NCBI GenBank assembly: GCA_020720965.1
Contig: DYNS01000009.1
Coordinates: 1 to 21,641 of the forward strand
DNA: 21,641 nt
DNA from: Anaerolinea sp.
GTDB taxonomy: Bacteria; Chloroflexota; Anaerolineae; Anaerolineales; Villigracilaceae
Reading direction: 5' to 3'
Part shown: in pieces, positions 14,147 to 21,173 of the stretch
Layout: each line of letters starts with the position of its first letter
Position numbering within the stretch: position 1 is the first letter of the stretch
Program-made: the position numbers and the translations under genes
Notes under the pieces: generated by a model
The model's input: the letters and a program-made list of their open reading frames with translations, nothing else
Database searches by the model: none
Told to the model about the DNA's origin: nothing

Positions 14147-15741
14147 AAAGCCGCCTTGCGCGGGTGGGCAATGGCGTGGCGCAGGGTTTGCATCCAGCGT
14201 GGGGCAACCTGCTCCAGTTCGCGGGTTTGGGCGGCACGTTTGCCTTCCTGCCCCAGGCTAAAGCGCAGGTCGGCATCCATCACCAAATGGCGCAGGTTGA
14301 GGTGCCAGTCTTCCGGGGTTTCGCACAGAATGCCACCTTTGGACCAATGTCTGAAGGCGGGCATGGGCGAGGCAAGCCAGGGCAGGCTTTTTGCTCCGGC
14401 TTGCATGAGGAGGGTATCTGGCATGGCGAGGTGGTAGGGCAGGTTTCGCAAGGGCAGGAGGATGACATCCAACTGACTGAGCAGGTGGGGGAATTCCTGT
14501 GGTTCTACGGCGGGCAGGTACAGGCGGCGATTTTCTGGCAAGGTTTCAAAGAGGCGGTAGGCTTGCGGGTCTCCCAAGATGAGGATGCGGGTGTTTTCAA
14601 ACTCGCGCAAAATGCGTACCAGGTATCGGCGCACGAGCAGGAGGTCTTCCAACTGCCCGGTTTGCGCCACCCAACCCAGGTGCAGAGATGGTCGAGGTTT
14701 GGGAGGTTTCTGCCAGAGGGGGTTTTCGCTGCTCCAGGCATCTGGCAGAACCCGCACGCTGGCGGCAATTCCGCGCAGGGAAGCGGCGAGGAGTTCGGAG
14801 GGAGTGGTGACGGTGTGGGCGAGACTGAGGGCGGCGGTGTATGCCTGGCTGCGGGCGAGGTTCCCCAAGCCCTGAGAGGCGTAAGCGGGGTGAGAAACGG
14901 GCTGCTTCTCAAAATCCGCGTCCAGGTCTACCAGGATGGGGATGTTGGCGGCGTGCAGGCTGTGCAGGGTGGGCAAAAGGTTGGGGTTGGTGTGCGGGTT
15001 GGCGGTGATGGCAACCTGCGCTCCCGGCTGGGGATGAAACCCCTGCACAAGGGTACAGCCCTGCGCCTGCAATGCCTGCATCAGCAGGCTCATGCGTGCG
15101 CCGGGCTGCTGAGGGTTGGGCAGCACCATTTGCACGGTGAAGGTTTGCGGGTTGGCAAAGACGGTAAGGGTGGGGGGGCGAGCGGAGACGAGTGAATCGA
15201 TGTTGTGTTGCAGGTCGCGCAGGGCTTCCGCCAGGTCGGGGCGGGAGTCCTGGTAGGCTTGGCGGATGTTCAATTCCAGCAGGGCGGGTAGCAGTTCATC
15301 AATTTCATCCAATCGGCGGGCAACCTGCTCGGCGGGGCTGGGGCTATGGATGATTTCCTGCAAGAGTTGGGCGGCGCGTAAAATTTCTTGCTCTTGCAGG
15401 GTTTTGCCCCGCCCGGTAAGCCTACCCAACAAGCGGGCAATGGCGGCAAAATCGGTGGGGGATGGTTCGGCGGAGGCTTGAGCGCCGGTTTCTTCTGCCA
15501 GGGCAATTTGACGGGGCAGGGCAGGGTTTTGAGGGCTTAGGGTTTGGGCGTGCAAAAAAAGCGCCTTGGCGGTGGCTCCATCCCCACTTGCCAGGTAAAA
15601 ATTTCCCAAAATGAGAAGAGTCTCCAGGTCGTCTGGGTAATCCAGCAAAATTTTACGAAAAACGTCCAAAGACTCGGCGAGACGGTTCTCGTTGAGGTAG
15701 GTTCTTGCCAAAATTTTGCGAACTTCAAGTTCCGGGGTCAT
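14143..15741 (-). CDS. TPR-domain protein with a C-terminal glycosyltransferase-like module
   Basis: A 532-residue protein. Residues 4-72 form about two TPR helices pairs (ARTYLNENRLAESLDVFRKIL, then LGNFYLASGDGATAKALF). A helical linker (about 95-188) follows. The rest looks like a GT-B enzyme: LTVFANPQTFTVQMV (191-205), IPILVDLDADFE (267-278, the DxD-like strand also seen in the next gene), a second Rossmann region from LHLGWVAQTGQLEDL (353 on), and LDVILLPLRNLPYHLAMPDTLL (424-445). The usual donor-binding glutamate is replaced in the PDTLLMQAGAKSLPWLAS stretch, so activity is uncertain. I chose ATG 15741 because the longer frame from 15882 adds 47 non-TPR residues and runs over a likely promoter -10. 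The Shine-Dalgarno is weak. It overlaps the next glycosyltransferase by 4 nt. Confidence 0.78.
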   Translation of the reverse strand: MTPELEVRKILARTYLNENRLAESLDVFRKILLDYPDDLETLLILGNFYLASGDGATAKALFLHAQTLSPQNPALPRQIALAEETGAQASAEPSPTDFAAIARLLGRLTGRGKTLQEQEILRAAQLLQEIIHSPSPAEQVARRLDEIDELLPALLELNIRQAYQDSRPDLAEALRDLQHNIDSLVSARPPTLTVFANPQTFTVQMVLPNPQQPGARMSLLMQALQAQGCTLVQGFHPQPGAQVAITANPHTNPNLLPTLHSLHAANIPILVDLDADFEKQPVSHPAYASQGLGNLARSQAYTAALSLAHTVTTPSELLAASLRGIAASVRVLPDAWSSENPLWQKPPKPRPSLHLGWVAQTGQLEDLLLVRRYLVRILREFENTRILILGDPQAYRLFETLPENRRLYLPAVEPQEFPHLLSQLDVILLPLRNLPYHLAMPDTLLMQAGAKSLPWLASPMPAFRHWSKGGILCETPEDWHLNLRHLVMDADLRFSLGQEGKRAAQTRELEQVAPRWMQTLRHAIAHPRKAAL

Positions 15742-15784
15742 AGGCAACCAAAAGAAAGGTAAAAAGGGGGCGTTTTCTCTGCAA

Positions 15785-15790
15785 AGTATA
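15785..15790 (-). promoter_or_regulatory. Putative -10 element of the glycosyltransferase operon
   Basis: The minus strand reads GCTATACT, the same core as the putative uvrA -10, about 44 nt upstream of ATG 15741. No good -35 is seen at normal spacing. The 179-bp intergenic stretch 15742-15920 otherwise holds only this and the -10 of the divergent M23 gene. Confidence 0.35.
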
Positions 15791-15908
15791 GCGAGGGGCG
15801 GCAGGCAAAGCCGTAAACCCGCGCTTAAAGCGGCGTAAAGAGCGAGTAAAACCCGGCAGGAATACCCTTTTTTATGCCCCATTTACACACCCTGCCCCGC
15901 CAAAACCC

Positions 15909-15914
15909 TACAAT
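15909..15914 (+). promoter_or_regulatory. Putative -10 of the M23-PilZ operon (leaderless start)
   Basis: TACAAT ends 6 nt before ATG 15921, so transcription would begin at or next to the A of the start codon. No Shine-Dalgarno is present before the ATG. A TTTACA -35 exists at 15882-15887, but the 21-nt spacing is poor. The 10-mer TACAATCAGA also occurs at 9451-9460 ahead of the response regulator gene. Confidence 0.35.
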
Positions 15915-15920
15915 CAGACC

Positions 15921-16562
15921 ATGATAACCCCCGTCTCCCCCGGCAGCGCCTACACCTCGCCCATCAGCGGCGGCAGCCCCACCCAAAACACCCAGGCATT
16001 TGCAGAGGTGCTGCGTACCATGCTCACCTTGCAAAGCGCCTCCTCCAGCGGGGCGGGGATGGATGCCCAACCGCTAACCACCTCGCTGATGATTATGCTG
16101 CTGGAGCAAATTCTCGCCAGCCAAACCCAAGCCGGGGCATCATCCGGGTTCCGTACCCCAACCATTAGCGCATCCCAGGCAACCCCCAGCGGCAGACCCG
16201 TGCAAGGTGGGACATTGACTCAGGAATATCACGCCGGGCATCACGGGCTGGATTTTGGCGTGGCAGTTGGCACATCCGTCTTTAGCACCCTCAGCGGCGA
16301 GGTGGTGTACGCAGGCTGGAACGACCAGGGCTACGGCAACCTCGTCATTGTGGAAAATGGCAATTACCGCACCTACTACGCCCACCTCTCTCAAATTCCG
16401 GTGCGGGTGGGGCAAGCGGTGAAAGCCGGGCAGGTGATTGGGCTTTCTGGCAACACGGGCAACTCCACTGGTCCTCATCTGCATTACGAAATTCGGCAAA
16501 ACGGGGTCGCCATAGACCCAACCGCCCTCACCCTCCATAACGGAAGCGCTTATGGCTATTAA
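15921..16562 (+). CDS. M23-family zinc metallopeptidase without signal peptide
   Basis: Predicted peptidoglycan endopeptidase (LytM/lysostaphin fold) of 213 residues. The catalytic set is complete: H107 and D111 in HHGLDFG, H155 in YYAHLS, and H186/H188 in GPHLHYEI. Upstream is a Ser/Thr/Gln-rich N-terminal part with an amphipathic helical region (about 25-70: AFAEVLRTML and MIMLLEQILASQ). No signal peptide or transmembrane helix is visible, which is odd for a wall hydrolase and suggests another export route. Its stop overlaps the PilZ gene by 11 nt, and a flagellar hook cluster lies about 2.9 kb downstream beyond the arsenic operon. A flagellar rod-cap hydrolase (a FlgJ-like role) exported by the flagellar secretion system is an attractive but unproven reading. 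Confidence 0.9.
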   Translation: MITPVSPGSAYTSPISGGSPTQNTQAFAEVLRTMLTLQSASSSGAGMDAQPLTTSLMIMLLEQILASQTQAGASSGFRTPTISASQATPSGRPVQGGTLTQEYHAGHHGLDFGVAVGTSVFSTLSGEVVYAGWNDQGYGNLVIVENGNYRTYYAHLSQIPVRVGQAVKAGQVIGLSGNTGNSTGPHLHYEIRQNGVAIDPTALTLHNGSAYGY

Positions 16563-17304
16563 CCAGGAACTTTTGCAACTCCTGCAACGCGCCGCCCGCA
16601 GCCAGACGGAAATTCGGCTGTTGAATATTTACAAGGGACTGCCGCTGTTATACGAAACCACCATCGAGGCGGTGGGCGGGCTGGAAATCAGCGTGCCGAG
16701 CAGCAGGCAGCACCTTGCCTGTCTGTTTCATCAGCGCGAGACGTATTTGCAAACCGAGGCAGTTCCCTTTCTCATCCGGTCGCAGGTCATTAGCCTGAAT
16801 TTGGCAAAAGAAGCGGCGACTCTCTCTCACTTCGAGGTGGCGAAGCCGCAAATTGGCAAGCGCAGCCAAATTCGGGTAGAGCCGGAAGAGGCGTTGGCAG
16901 CAACGATTCAATTTCGGGATTCGGGCTACGAGATGCCCGCCGCGTTGGTGGATATTTCATCCGAGGGGGCAAGCATGTACCTGCCTGCGCCGCTCTTCCC
17001 CGTGCGGCAGTTTAAAGTGGGCAATGAGATTAACGTCAGCATCTCCTTCCCCGATACGCTTTCTCAACGCATCCGCAAGGGCGCGGCGCGGGGCGGCTCT
17101 GAGGCAAAGGTGACTTTGCAGGCAAATGGCAAAATCGCCTCCGTCCTTTTGGAAGCGCAGGAGAATCGCTACCGGGTGGGAATGCGTTTGTTTTTTCACC
17201 CCCTCTCGCGGGCGGTGGTATTGCAATACATTGCTCAACGTCAGGCAGAAATTATTCGGGATTTACGCCTGCTTTCGGAAGAGTTATATAAACGCCACAA
17301 GTAG
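16552..17304 (+). CDS. PilZ-domain c-di-GMP receptor, YcgR-like
   Basis: A 250-residue soluble protein. The PilZ domain (about 102-235) carries both c-di-GMP contacts: RxxxR at R104-R108 (KRSQIRV) and DxSxxG at D134-G139 (DISSEGAS). The N-terminal region (about 18-100) resembles the beta-barrel domain found before PilZ in YcgR-type motor brakes. Such proteins bind c-di-GMP and slow flagellar rotation or alter secretion. The start ATG 16552 lies inside the end of the M23 peptidase gene (11-nt overlap), so the two are coupled. The gene ends 25 nt before arsR, and the arsR promoter overlaps this gap. Link to motility is an inference from domain order and the nearby flgD/flgE genes. Confidence 0.9.
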   Translation: MAINQELLQLLQRAARSQTEIRLLNIYKGLPLLYETTIEAVGGLEISVPSSRQHLACLFHQRETYLQTEAVPFLIRSQVISLNLAKEAATLSHFEVAKPQIGKRSQIRVEPEEALAATIQFRDSGYEMPAALVDISSEGASMYLPAPLFPVRQFKVGNEINVSISFPDTLSQRIRKGAARGGSEAKVTLQANGKIASVLLEAQENRYRVGMRLFFHPLSRAVVLQYIAQRQAEIIRDLRLLSEELYKRHK

Positions 17305-17314
17305 ATGTTTTTAG

Positions 17315-17344
17315 AATATAATTCAACGTATGTTGAATTATATT
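17315..17344. promoter_or_regulatory. ArsR operator: perfect 13-bp palindrome over the -10 and start codon of arsR
   Basis: AATATAATTCAAC (17315-17327) and GTTGAATTATATT (17332-17344) are perfect inverted arms with a 4-nt spacer, GTAT. The spacer contains the first two bases of ATG 17330 and the right arm starts with its G. The left arm contains a consensus -10, TATAAT (17317-17322). Transcription would begin at about 17329-17330, so the message would be leaderless. No Shine-Dalgarno precedes the ATG. A repressor bound here would cover the -10 and the start site. The operator role follows from the palindrome and the adjacent arsR. Confidence 0.85.
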
Positions 17345-17701
17345 CCTGGCGAACTCCAACCTTCCCCCATCAATCTCAAAACGCTGGCAGAGCGCCTCAA
17401 AGCGCTAGCCGAGCCAAAACGCCTGCTCATCTTTAACCTGCTGATGGAAGGCGTGCAGTGCAATTGCGAACTGGGGGATACGCTAAAAATTCCGCCCAAT
17501 CTTGTGTCTCATCATTTGAGCAAACTACGCGCTGTTGGTTTGGTGGATGTGGAGCGCGATGCGCTGGATTCACGCTGGGTGTACTACTCAGTCAACCGCG
17601 CCGCGTTGCAAGAACTTAACGCCGCTTTTGGCACATTATTCGACCCGGACCGCATCCAGCAGAGGCAACCCCAATGCGGTCCAAAATTAATCGGACGATA
17701 A
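17330..17701 (+). CDS. arsR: ArsR/SmtB-family arsenical-responsive repressor
   Basis: A 123-residue winged-helix repressor that leaves DNA when it binds trivalent arsenic or antimony. The fold is clear: LKTLAERLKALAEPKRLLIFNLL (16-38), the recognition helix NLVSHHLSKLRAVGLV (57-72), and the wing DALDSRWVYYSVN. Metal-site cysteines C44 and C46 lie in QCNCEL, as in the CxC of classical ArsR, with a further C116 near the C-terminus (QPQCGP) that could be a third ligand. The start codon sits in the middle of the operator palindrome, so the palindrome's right arm encodes residues 1-5. First gene of arsR-arsC-acr3; probably autoregulated. Confidence 0.95.
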   Translation: MLNYIPGELQPSPINLKTLAERLKALAEPKRLLIFNLLMEGVQCNCELGDTLKIPPNLVSHHLSKLRAVGLVDVERDALDSRWVYYSVNRAALQELNAAFGTLFDPDRIQQRQPQCGPKLIGR

Positions 17702-17763
17702 CCAAACCCCTGTTTTTCTGTGATACAACCTCCCAACTATCAAAATGACAAGGAAAGCGATAC

Positions 17764-18162
17764 ATGAAAAGAGTCTTATTCTTATGCACGGGTAATTCCT
17801 GCCGCTCGCAAATGGCGGAGGCGATTGTCAATGCGCGGATGGGCGGCGAGTGGCAAGCCGTTAGCGCGGGAACAAAGCCCGCAGGTTACGTCCACCCCAA
17901 GGCGTTGGAAGCGTTATCAGAAATCGGCATCCAGCATTCGGGGCGTTCCAAACTGGCGGATGAATTCCGCAGTGTGGAATTTGACCTGGTGGTCACGGTC
18001 TGTGATTCAGCCGCAGAGGAATGTCCCATCTGGCTGGGGAAGGGCAAGCGGGTTCATCATAGTTTTCCAGACCCTGCCCATACGGATGATATGAACGATT
18101 TTCGGGCTGTGCGTGATGATATGCTGCGCGTCTTGCCAGAAATTTGTGACACCAAACTCTGA
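17764..18162 (+). CDS. arsC: Arsenate reductase, thioredoxin-coupled (low-molecular-weight phosphatase type)
   Basis: Cytosolic enzyme of 132 residues that reduces arsenate to arsenite for export. The P-loop CTGNSCRS begins with nucleophile C8 and includes R14. C80 and C87 (VTVCDSAAEECP) match the other two redox cysteines of the Staphylococcus-type enzyme, which is recycled by thioredoxin. DP in SFPDPAH near residue 102 supplies the usual acid. An AAGGA site stands about 9 nt before ATG 17764. It lies 62 nt after arsR and 26 nt before acr3 on the same strand. The product is the substrate of the Acr3 pump. No arsD, arsA or arsM is present. Confidence 0.96.
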   Translation: MKRVLFLCTGNSCRSQMAEAIVNARMGGEWQAVSAGTKPAGYVHPKALEALSEIGIQHSGRSKLADEFRSVEFDLVVTVCDSAAEECPIWLGKGKRVHHSFPDPAHTDDMNDFRAVRDDMLRVLPEICDTKL

Positions 18163-18188
18163 TTTGTGCGCGAAAACAAGGAGACCCT

Positions 18189-19307
18189 ATGCAAAAAACC
18201 CTGACCCAACAACTTTCCTTTCTCGACCGCTACCTGACCTTGTGGATTTTCCTGGCGATGGCAGTTGGCGTGGGGATTGGTTTTTTCGCCCCTGAGGGCG
18301 TTAAAACCTTCAATGCCGCTGTTTCGATTGGCACAACCAACATCCCCATTGCCCTTGGGCTCATTTTGATGATGTACCCGCCCTTTACCAAAGTCAAATA
18401 TGAAGAATTGGGCGATGTTTTCCGCAATAAAAAAGTGCTGTCGCTCTCGCTCATCCAAAACTGGATTATTGGACCCGTGCTGATGTTCGTCCTTGCCATT
18501 ATTTTTCTGCAAGGCTACCCCGAATACATTGCCGGGCTGATTATGATTGGTCTGGCTCGTTGTATTGCCATGGTCATTGTCTGGAACGAACTGGCTCACG
18601 GCGATACGGAATACGCCGCCGGTTTGGTGGCATTTAATAGCATTTTTCAGGTGCTGTTTTACAGCGTCTATGCCTACATCTTCCTCACCGTCCTGCCGAC
18701 CTGGTTTGGGCTGCAAGGCATAAAAGTGGACATCACCATCGGACAGATTGCCGAAAGCGTCTTCATCTACCTGGGGGTTCCCTTCCTGGCAGGATTTTTC
18801 ACCCGCCTGATTTTGGTTCGCGCCAAAGGAAAGGACTGGTATTACAAGACTTTTGTGCCGCGAGTTAGCCCGCTGACCCTGATTGCGCTGCTGTCTACGA
18901 TTATGGTCATGTTCTCGCTGAAAGGGAATCTCATCGTCCAGATTCCCGGCGATGTCCTACGCATCGCCATCCCACTGTTAATTTACTTCGTGCTGATGTT
19001 TCTCGTCTCGTTTTGGATGGGGCATCGCCTGGGGGCGGATTACTCCAAGACGACCACGCTTTCCTTCACTGCTGCCAGCAACAACTTTGAACTGGCGATT
19101 GCCGTAGCGGTGGCGGTCTTTGGCATTAACAGCGGCGCGGCGTTTGCGGCAGTGATTGGTCCGCTGGTGGAAGTGCCGGTGATGATTGGGCTGGTAAACG
19201 TGGCGTTTGCCCTGCAAAAGCGCTGGTATCCGCAGGCGGCTTCTGCCCCTGGCATGGTCACAGCGGCGGCGGAAGCCTGCCCGCCCGATGAGAAATTGCT
19301 GAAATAA
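18189..19307 (+). CDS. acr3: Arsenite efflux permease, ACR3 family
   Basis: Integral membrane exporter of 372 residues that expels arsenite using the proton motive force. About ten hydrophobic helices can be seen (for example 17-33, 50-64, 90-108, 112-132, 146-170 and on). The essential ACR3 cysteine corresponds to C125 in GLARCIAMVIVWN (121-133), and the later FTAASNNFELAIAVAVAVFG stretch is also conserved. The C-terminal tail includes a CPP near residue 365. An AAGGAG site (18178-18183) stands 5 nt before ATG 18189. It is the last gene of the arsenic operon and is followed by a terminator. Confidence 0.97.
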   Translation: MQKTLTQQLSFLDRYLTLWIFLAMAVGVGIGFFAPEGVKTFNAAVSIGTTNIPIALGLILMMYPPFTKVKYEELGDVFRNKKVLSLSLIQNWIIGPVLMFVLAIIFLQGYPEYIAGLIMIGLARCIAMVIVWNELAHGDTEYAAGLVAFNSIFQVLFYSVYAYIFLTVLPTWFGLQGIKVDITIGQIAESVFIYLGVPFLAGFFTRLILVRAKGKDWYYKTFVPRVSPLTLIALLSTIMVMFSLKGNLIVQIPGDVLRIAIPLLIYFVLMFLVSFWMGHRLGADYSKTTTLSFTAASNNFELAIAVAVAVFGINSGAAFAAVIGPLVEVPVMIGLVNVAFALQKRWYPQAASAPGMVTAAAEACPPDEKLLK

Positions 19308-19311
19308 CGAG

Positions 19312-19353
19312 AAAAACGTCCCGAAGGTTGAGAGAGCCTTGGGGACGTTTTTT
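19312..19353. terminator. Bidirectional terminator between acr3 and flgE
   Basis: AAAACGTCCC (19313-19322) pairs with GGGACGTTTT (19342-19351), with an inner stem AAGG (19324-19327)/CCTT (19337-19340). Runs of T follow on the plus strand, and a T run follows on the minus strand as well. It can end both the arsenic operon and the convergent flagellar message. Confidence 0.88.
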
Positions 19354-19404
19354 GATTCTAACGGAATTTATGACCTGCCATTCCTGGCTCGGATGTAAAC
19401 ATTA

Positions 19405-19454
19405 GAGATACTCCCGCCCTCCCCCGCTGAGAGAGGGCGGGAACTTTGTATCTC
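19405..19454. repeat. Long two-step inverted repeat at the flgE stop codon
   Basis: GAGATAC (19405-19411) pairs with GTATCTC (19448-19454), and CCCGCCCTC (19413-19421) pairs with GAGGGCGGG (19433-19441). A 1-nt bulge faces a 6-nt bulge between the two helices. The flgE stop codon (19453-19455, minus) lies in the outer arm. There is no U-run right after it, so it may protect the 3' end of the flagellar mRNA rather than terminate it; the true terminator is about 50 bp further on. Confidence 0.7.
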
Positions 19455-20727
19455 AGCGTTTCAGGTTCACCAACTCTTGCAAAATTTCATCCGAGGTGGT
19501 GATGACACGGGAGGATGCCTGAAAACCGCGTTGGGCAAGAATCATATTGGTAAACTCCTGCGCCATATCCACGTTGGAAGATTCCAGGTAGCCGGAGGCG
19601 ATGTTGCCCCTCCCGCCGGTGGCAGCGGCTCCAATTTGCGGCTCGCCAGAATTTAAGCCGGTGATGAAAGAGGTGTCTTCGGCGCGAACCAAGCCAGAGG
19701 GGTTGGTGAAACGGGCGAGGGCGAGCTGCCCCACTTTTTCCACCAGCCCGTTGGCATACAGGAGCGAGATAACCCCATCGTTGGGCGAGATGTTCAGGTC
19801 CGTGGCGGCGCCCGCGCCCAACCCGTCCTGACTGGTGACGGTAGCGCTTGTGGCGGTGGTCAACATGGTCAGGTCAGACATATCCAGGGTCAGGTCTATC
19901 TGCCCGCCGTTGGCGGAGCCTTCGGAACCGGGGATTTGTACCGGGGTGGTGATGACAGGGTTGGGGTCTATGGCGGCATCCAATTGCCCATTCGCGTCAA
20001 AGGTGATGGTTCCCGCGCCGGTTCCGAATGCCGGGTCTGGCAGACCGGTGGCGGGGTCTACAACCGCCCAATCCCACACCAACGGGTCGGCGCTGGAGCG
20101 GGTGAACTGCAACGAGCCGGTTTGGAGAGCGCCGAGAGAGTCGTACACACCCATCGAAACGGAAACCGTTCCCGTCCCATCTGTGGCAGTTTCGGCGCTG
20201 AGATTACCCCCCAGAATCACATTTTGGGTGGCGCGGGCGAGGGTTTTATCCATTGCAATTTGCAGGTCATCCACTGGCAGGTTGGCATCAATTTGCCCGG
20301 TGGCATCTGCCAGCCAGCCCTGCACCCGCAGACCGGTGGCGCTATTCACCAGGTAGGCTTCTGCATCCAAACCCAGCGAGCCTTCGCGGGAGTAACGGCG
20401 GTTAGCATCCTGCCCGTAGATGAAAAAACCGTCTCCCTGCACGCCCACGTCCAGGTTGCGCCCGGTGCTTTGCAGGGTTCCCTGCGAAAAATTGGCAGAA
20501 ACAAAACCTAACCCTACCCCCAAACCAATTTGGGTGGGGTTTACGCCGCCGAGGGTGTCGGAAGGGGCAGAACCGGCGCTGAGGGTTTGGGCAAACTGGT
20601 CCTGAAACAAGACGCGGCTGGCTTTGTAACCGGTGGTATTGGCGTTGGCGAGGTTGTTGGAGACGACATCCAAAAATTTCTGGTGCAGTCCCAGGGAACT
20701 GATGGCGGTGAACATGGAGCGAATCAT
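19453..20727 (-). CDS. flgE: Flagellar hook protein FlgE
   Basis: Structural subunit of the flagellar hook, 424 residues, exported by the flagellar secretion system and therefore without a signal peptide. The N-terminal rod/hook motif is at about 5-45 (FTAISSLGLHQKFLDVVSNNLANANTTGYK). The typical ANFSQGTLQSTGRNLDVGVQGDGFF segment follows near 78-102. The C-terminal coiled coil is NVDMAQEFTNMILAQRGFQ (385-403) and VITTSDEILQELVNLKR (408-424). The middle is a Ser/Thr/Gly-rich domain as usual for hook proteins. An AAGGAG site stands 6 nt before the ATG. It is the third gene after flgD and the TIGR02530-type gene, and the last of the cluster in this window. Confidence 0.96.
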   Translation of the reverse strand: MIRSMFTAISSLGLHQKFLDVVSNNLANANTTGYKASRVLFQDQFAQTLSAGSAPSDTLGGVNPTQIGLGVGLGFVSANFSQGTLQSTGRNLDVGVQGDGFFIYGQDANRRYSREGSLGLDAEAYLVNSATGLRVQGWLADATGQIDANLPVDDLQIAMDKTLARATQNVILGGNLSAETATDGTGTVSVSMGVYDSLGALQTGSLQFTRSSADPLVWDWAVVDPATGLPDPAFGTGAGTITFDANGQLDAAIDPNPVITTPVQIPGSEGSANGGQIDLTLDMSDLTMLTTATSATVTSQDGLGAGAATDLNISPNDGVISLLYANGLVEKVGQLALARFTNPSGLVRAEDTSFITGLNSGEPQIGAAATGGRGNIASGYLESSNVDMAQEFTNMILAQRGFQASSRVITTSDEILQELVNLKR

Positions 20728-20746
20728 TTTTTCTCCTTTTGGGTGG

Positions 20747-20775
20747 TCAGGCTTCCTGCGGGAGGTCCAGCCTGA
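20747..20775 (-). promoter_or_regulatory. Hairpin in the spacer ahead of flgE
   Basis: Perfect 7-bp arms TCAGGCT (20747-20753) and AGCCTGA (20769-20775), with a small inner helix, lie in the 56-nt gap between the TIGR02530-type gene and flgE. No T run follows on either strand. It may be an mRNA processing or stability element that raises the hook protein level over its neighbours; this is an inference. Confidence 0.5.
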
Positions 20776-20783
20776 TGAGGGGG

Positions 20784-21173
20784 TTAGCGTTGGATGTTGA
20801 CGGCGGGTTCAGCGATGACAACACTATCAATTTGGGTAAAAACGCCTTCCGCGCTTTGGCTGGCGCGCAGGGCGGTAAGCACGGTTCGGCTGGGGACGTT
20901 GACGATGAAGGCTAAGTCGTCCAGCATGACGAGGGAGGATTTTCCGCCGCGTTTTTCGGCTTTATCAATGGCTTCGGAGAGACGGTTCACGTTTTGGTCG
21001 TCCAGGTAAATTTGGCGGCTCTCCAGCCTCTTTTGGGCATGGTTGGAAAAGCGCACGTTTTGGGCTTCTGCGAGAACATCCTTAAAAGGGGTGGGGGCAG
21101 GGGCGCTTGGAGGGGGGTTGGGGGGTACAGAAGAGGGTGGCGAGCCTGCCCGCAAAGGCGATAGCGGATTCAT
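20784..21173 (-). CDS. Flagellar operon protein, TIGR02530 family
   Basis: A 129-residue protein of the small family found between flgD and flgE in many Gram-positive-style flagellar operons. The first 29 residues are rich in Pro and Ser. The core motif is RFSNHAQKRLESRQI (41-55), followed by LSEAIDKAEKRGGKSSLVMLDDLAFIVNV (65-93), as in the family. The function of this family is not established; a role in hook assembly or its control is assumed from its fixed gene position. ATG 21173 overlaps the flgD stop in an ATGA, so it is translationally coupled. flgE follows after a 56-nt spacer. Confidence 0.9.
   Translation of the reverse strand: MNPLSPLRAGSPPSSVPPNPPPSAPAPTPFKDVLAEAQNVRFSNHAQKRLESRQIYLDDQNVNRLSEAIDKAEKRGGKSSLVMLDDLAFIVNVPSRTVLTALRASQSAEGVFTQIDSVVIAEPAVNIQR

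Noticed and set aside
14164..15195. 343-codon open frame on the plus strand over the TPR-glycosyltransferase
   Set aside because: Shadow frame; the minus strand has TPR and GT-B features and ATGA coupling to neighbours.
15742..15882. N-terminal extension of the TPR-glycosyltransferase
   Set aside because: The extra 47 residues are not TPR-like and would cover a likely promoter; ATG 15741 begins directly at the first TPR helix.
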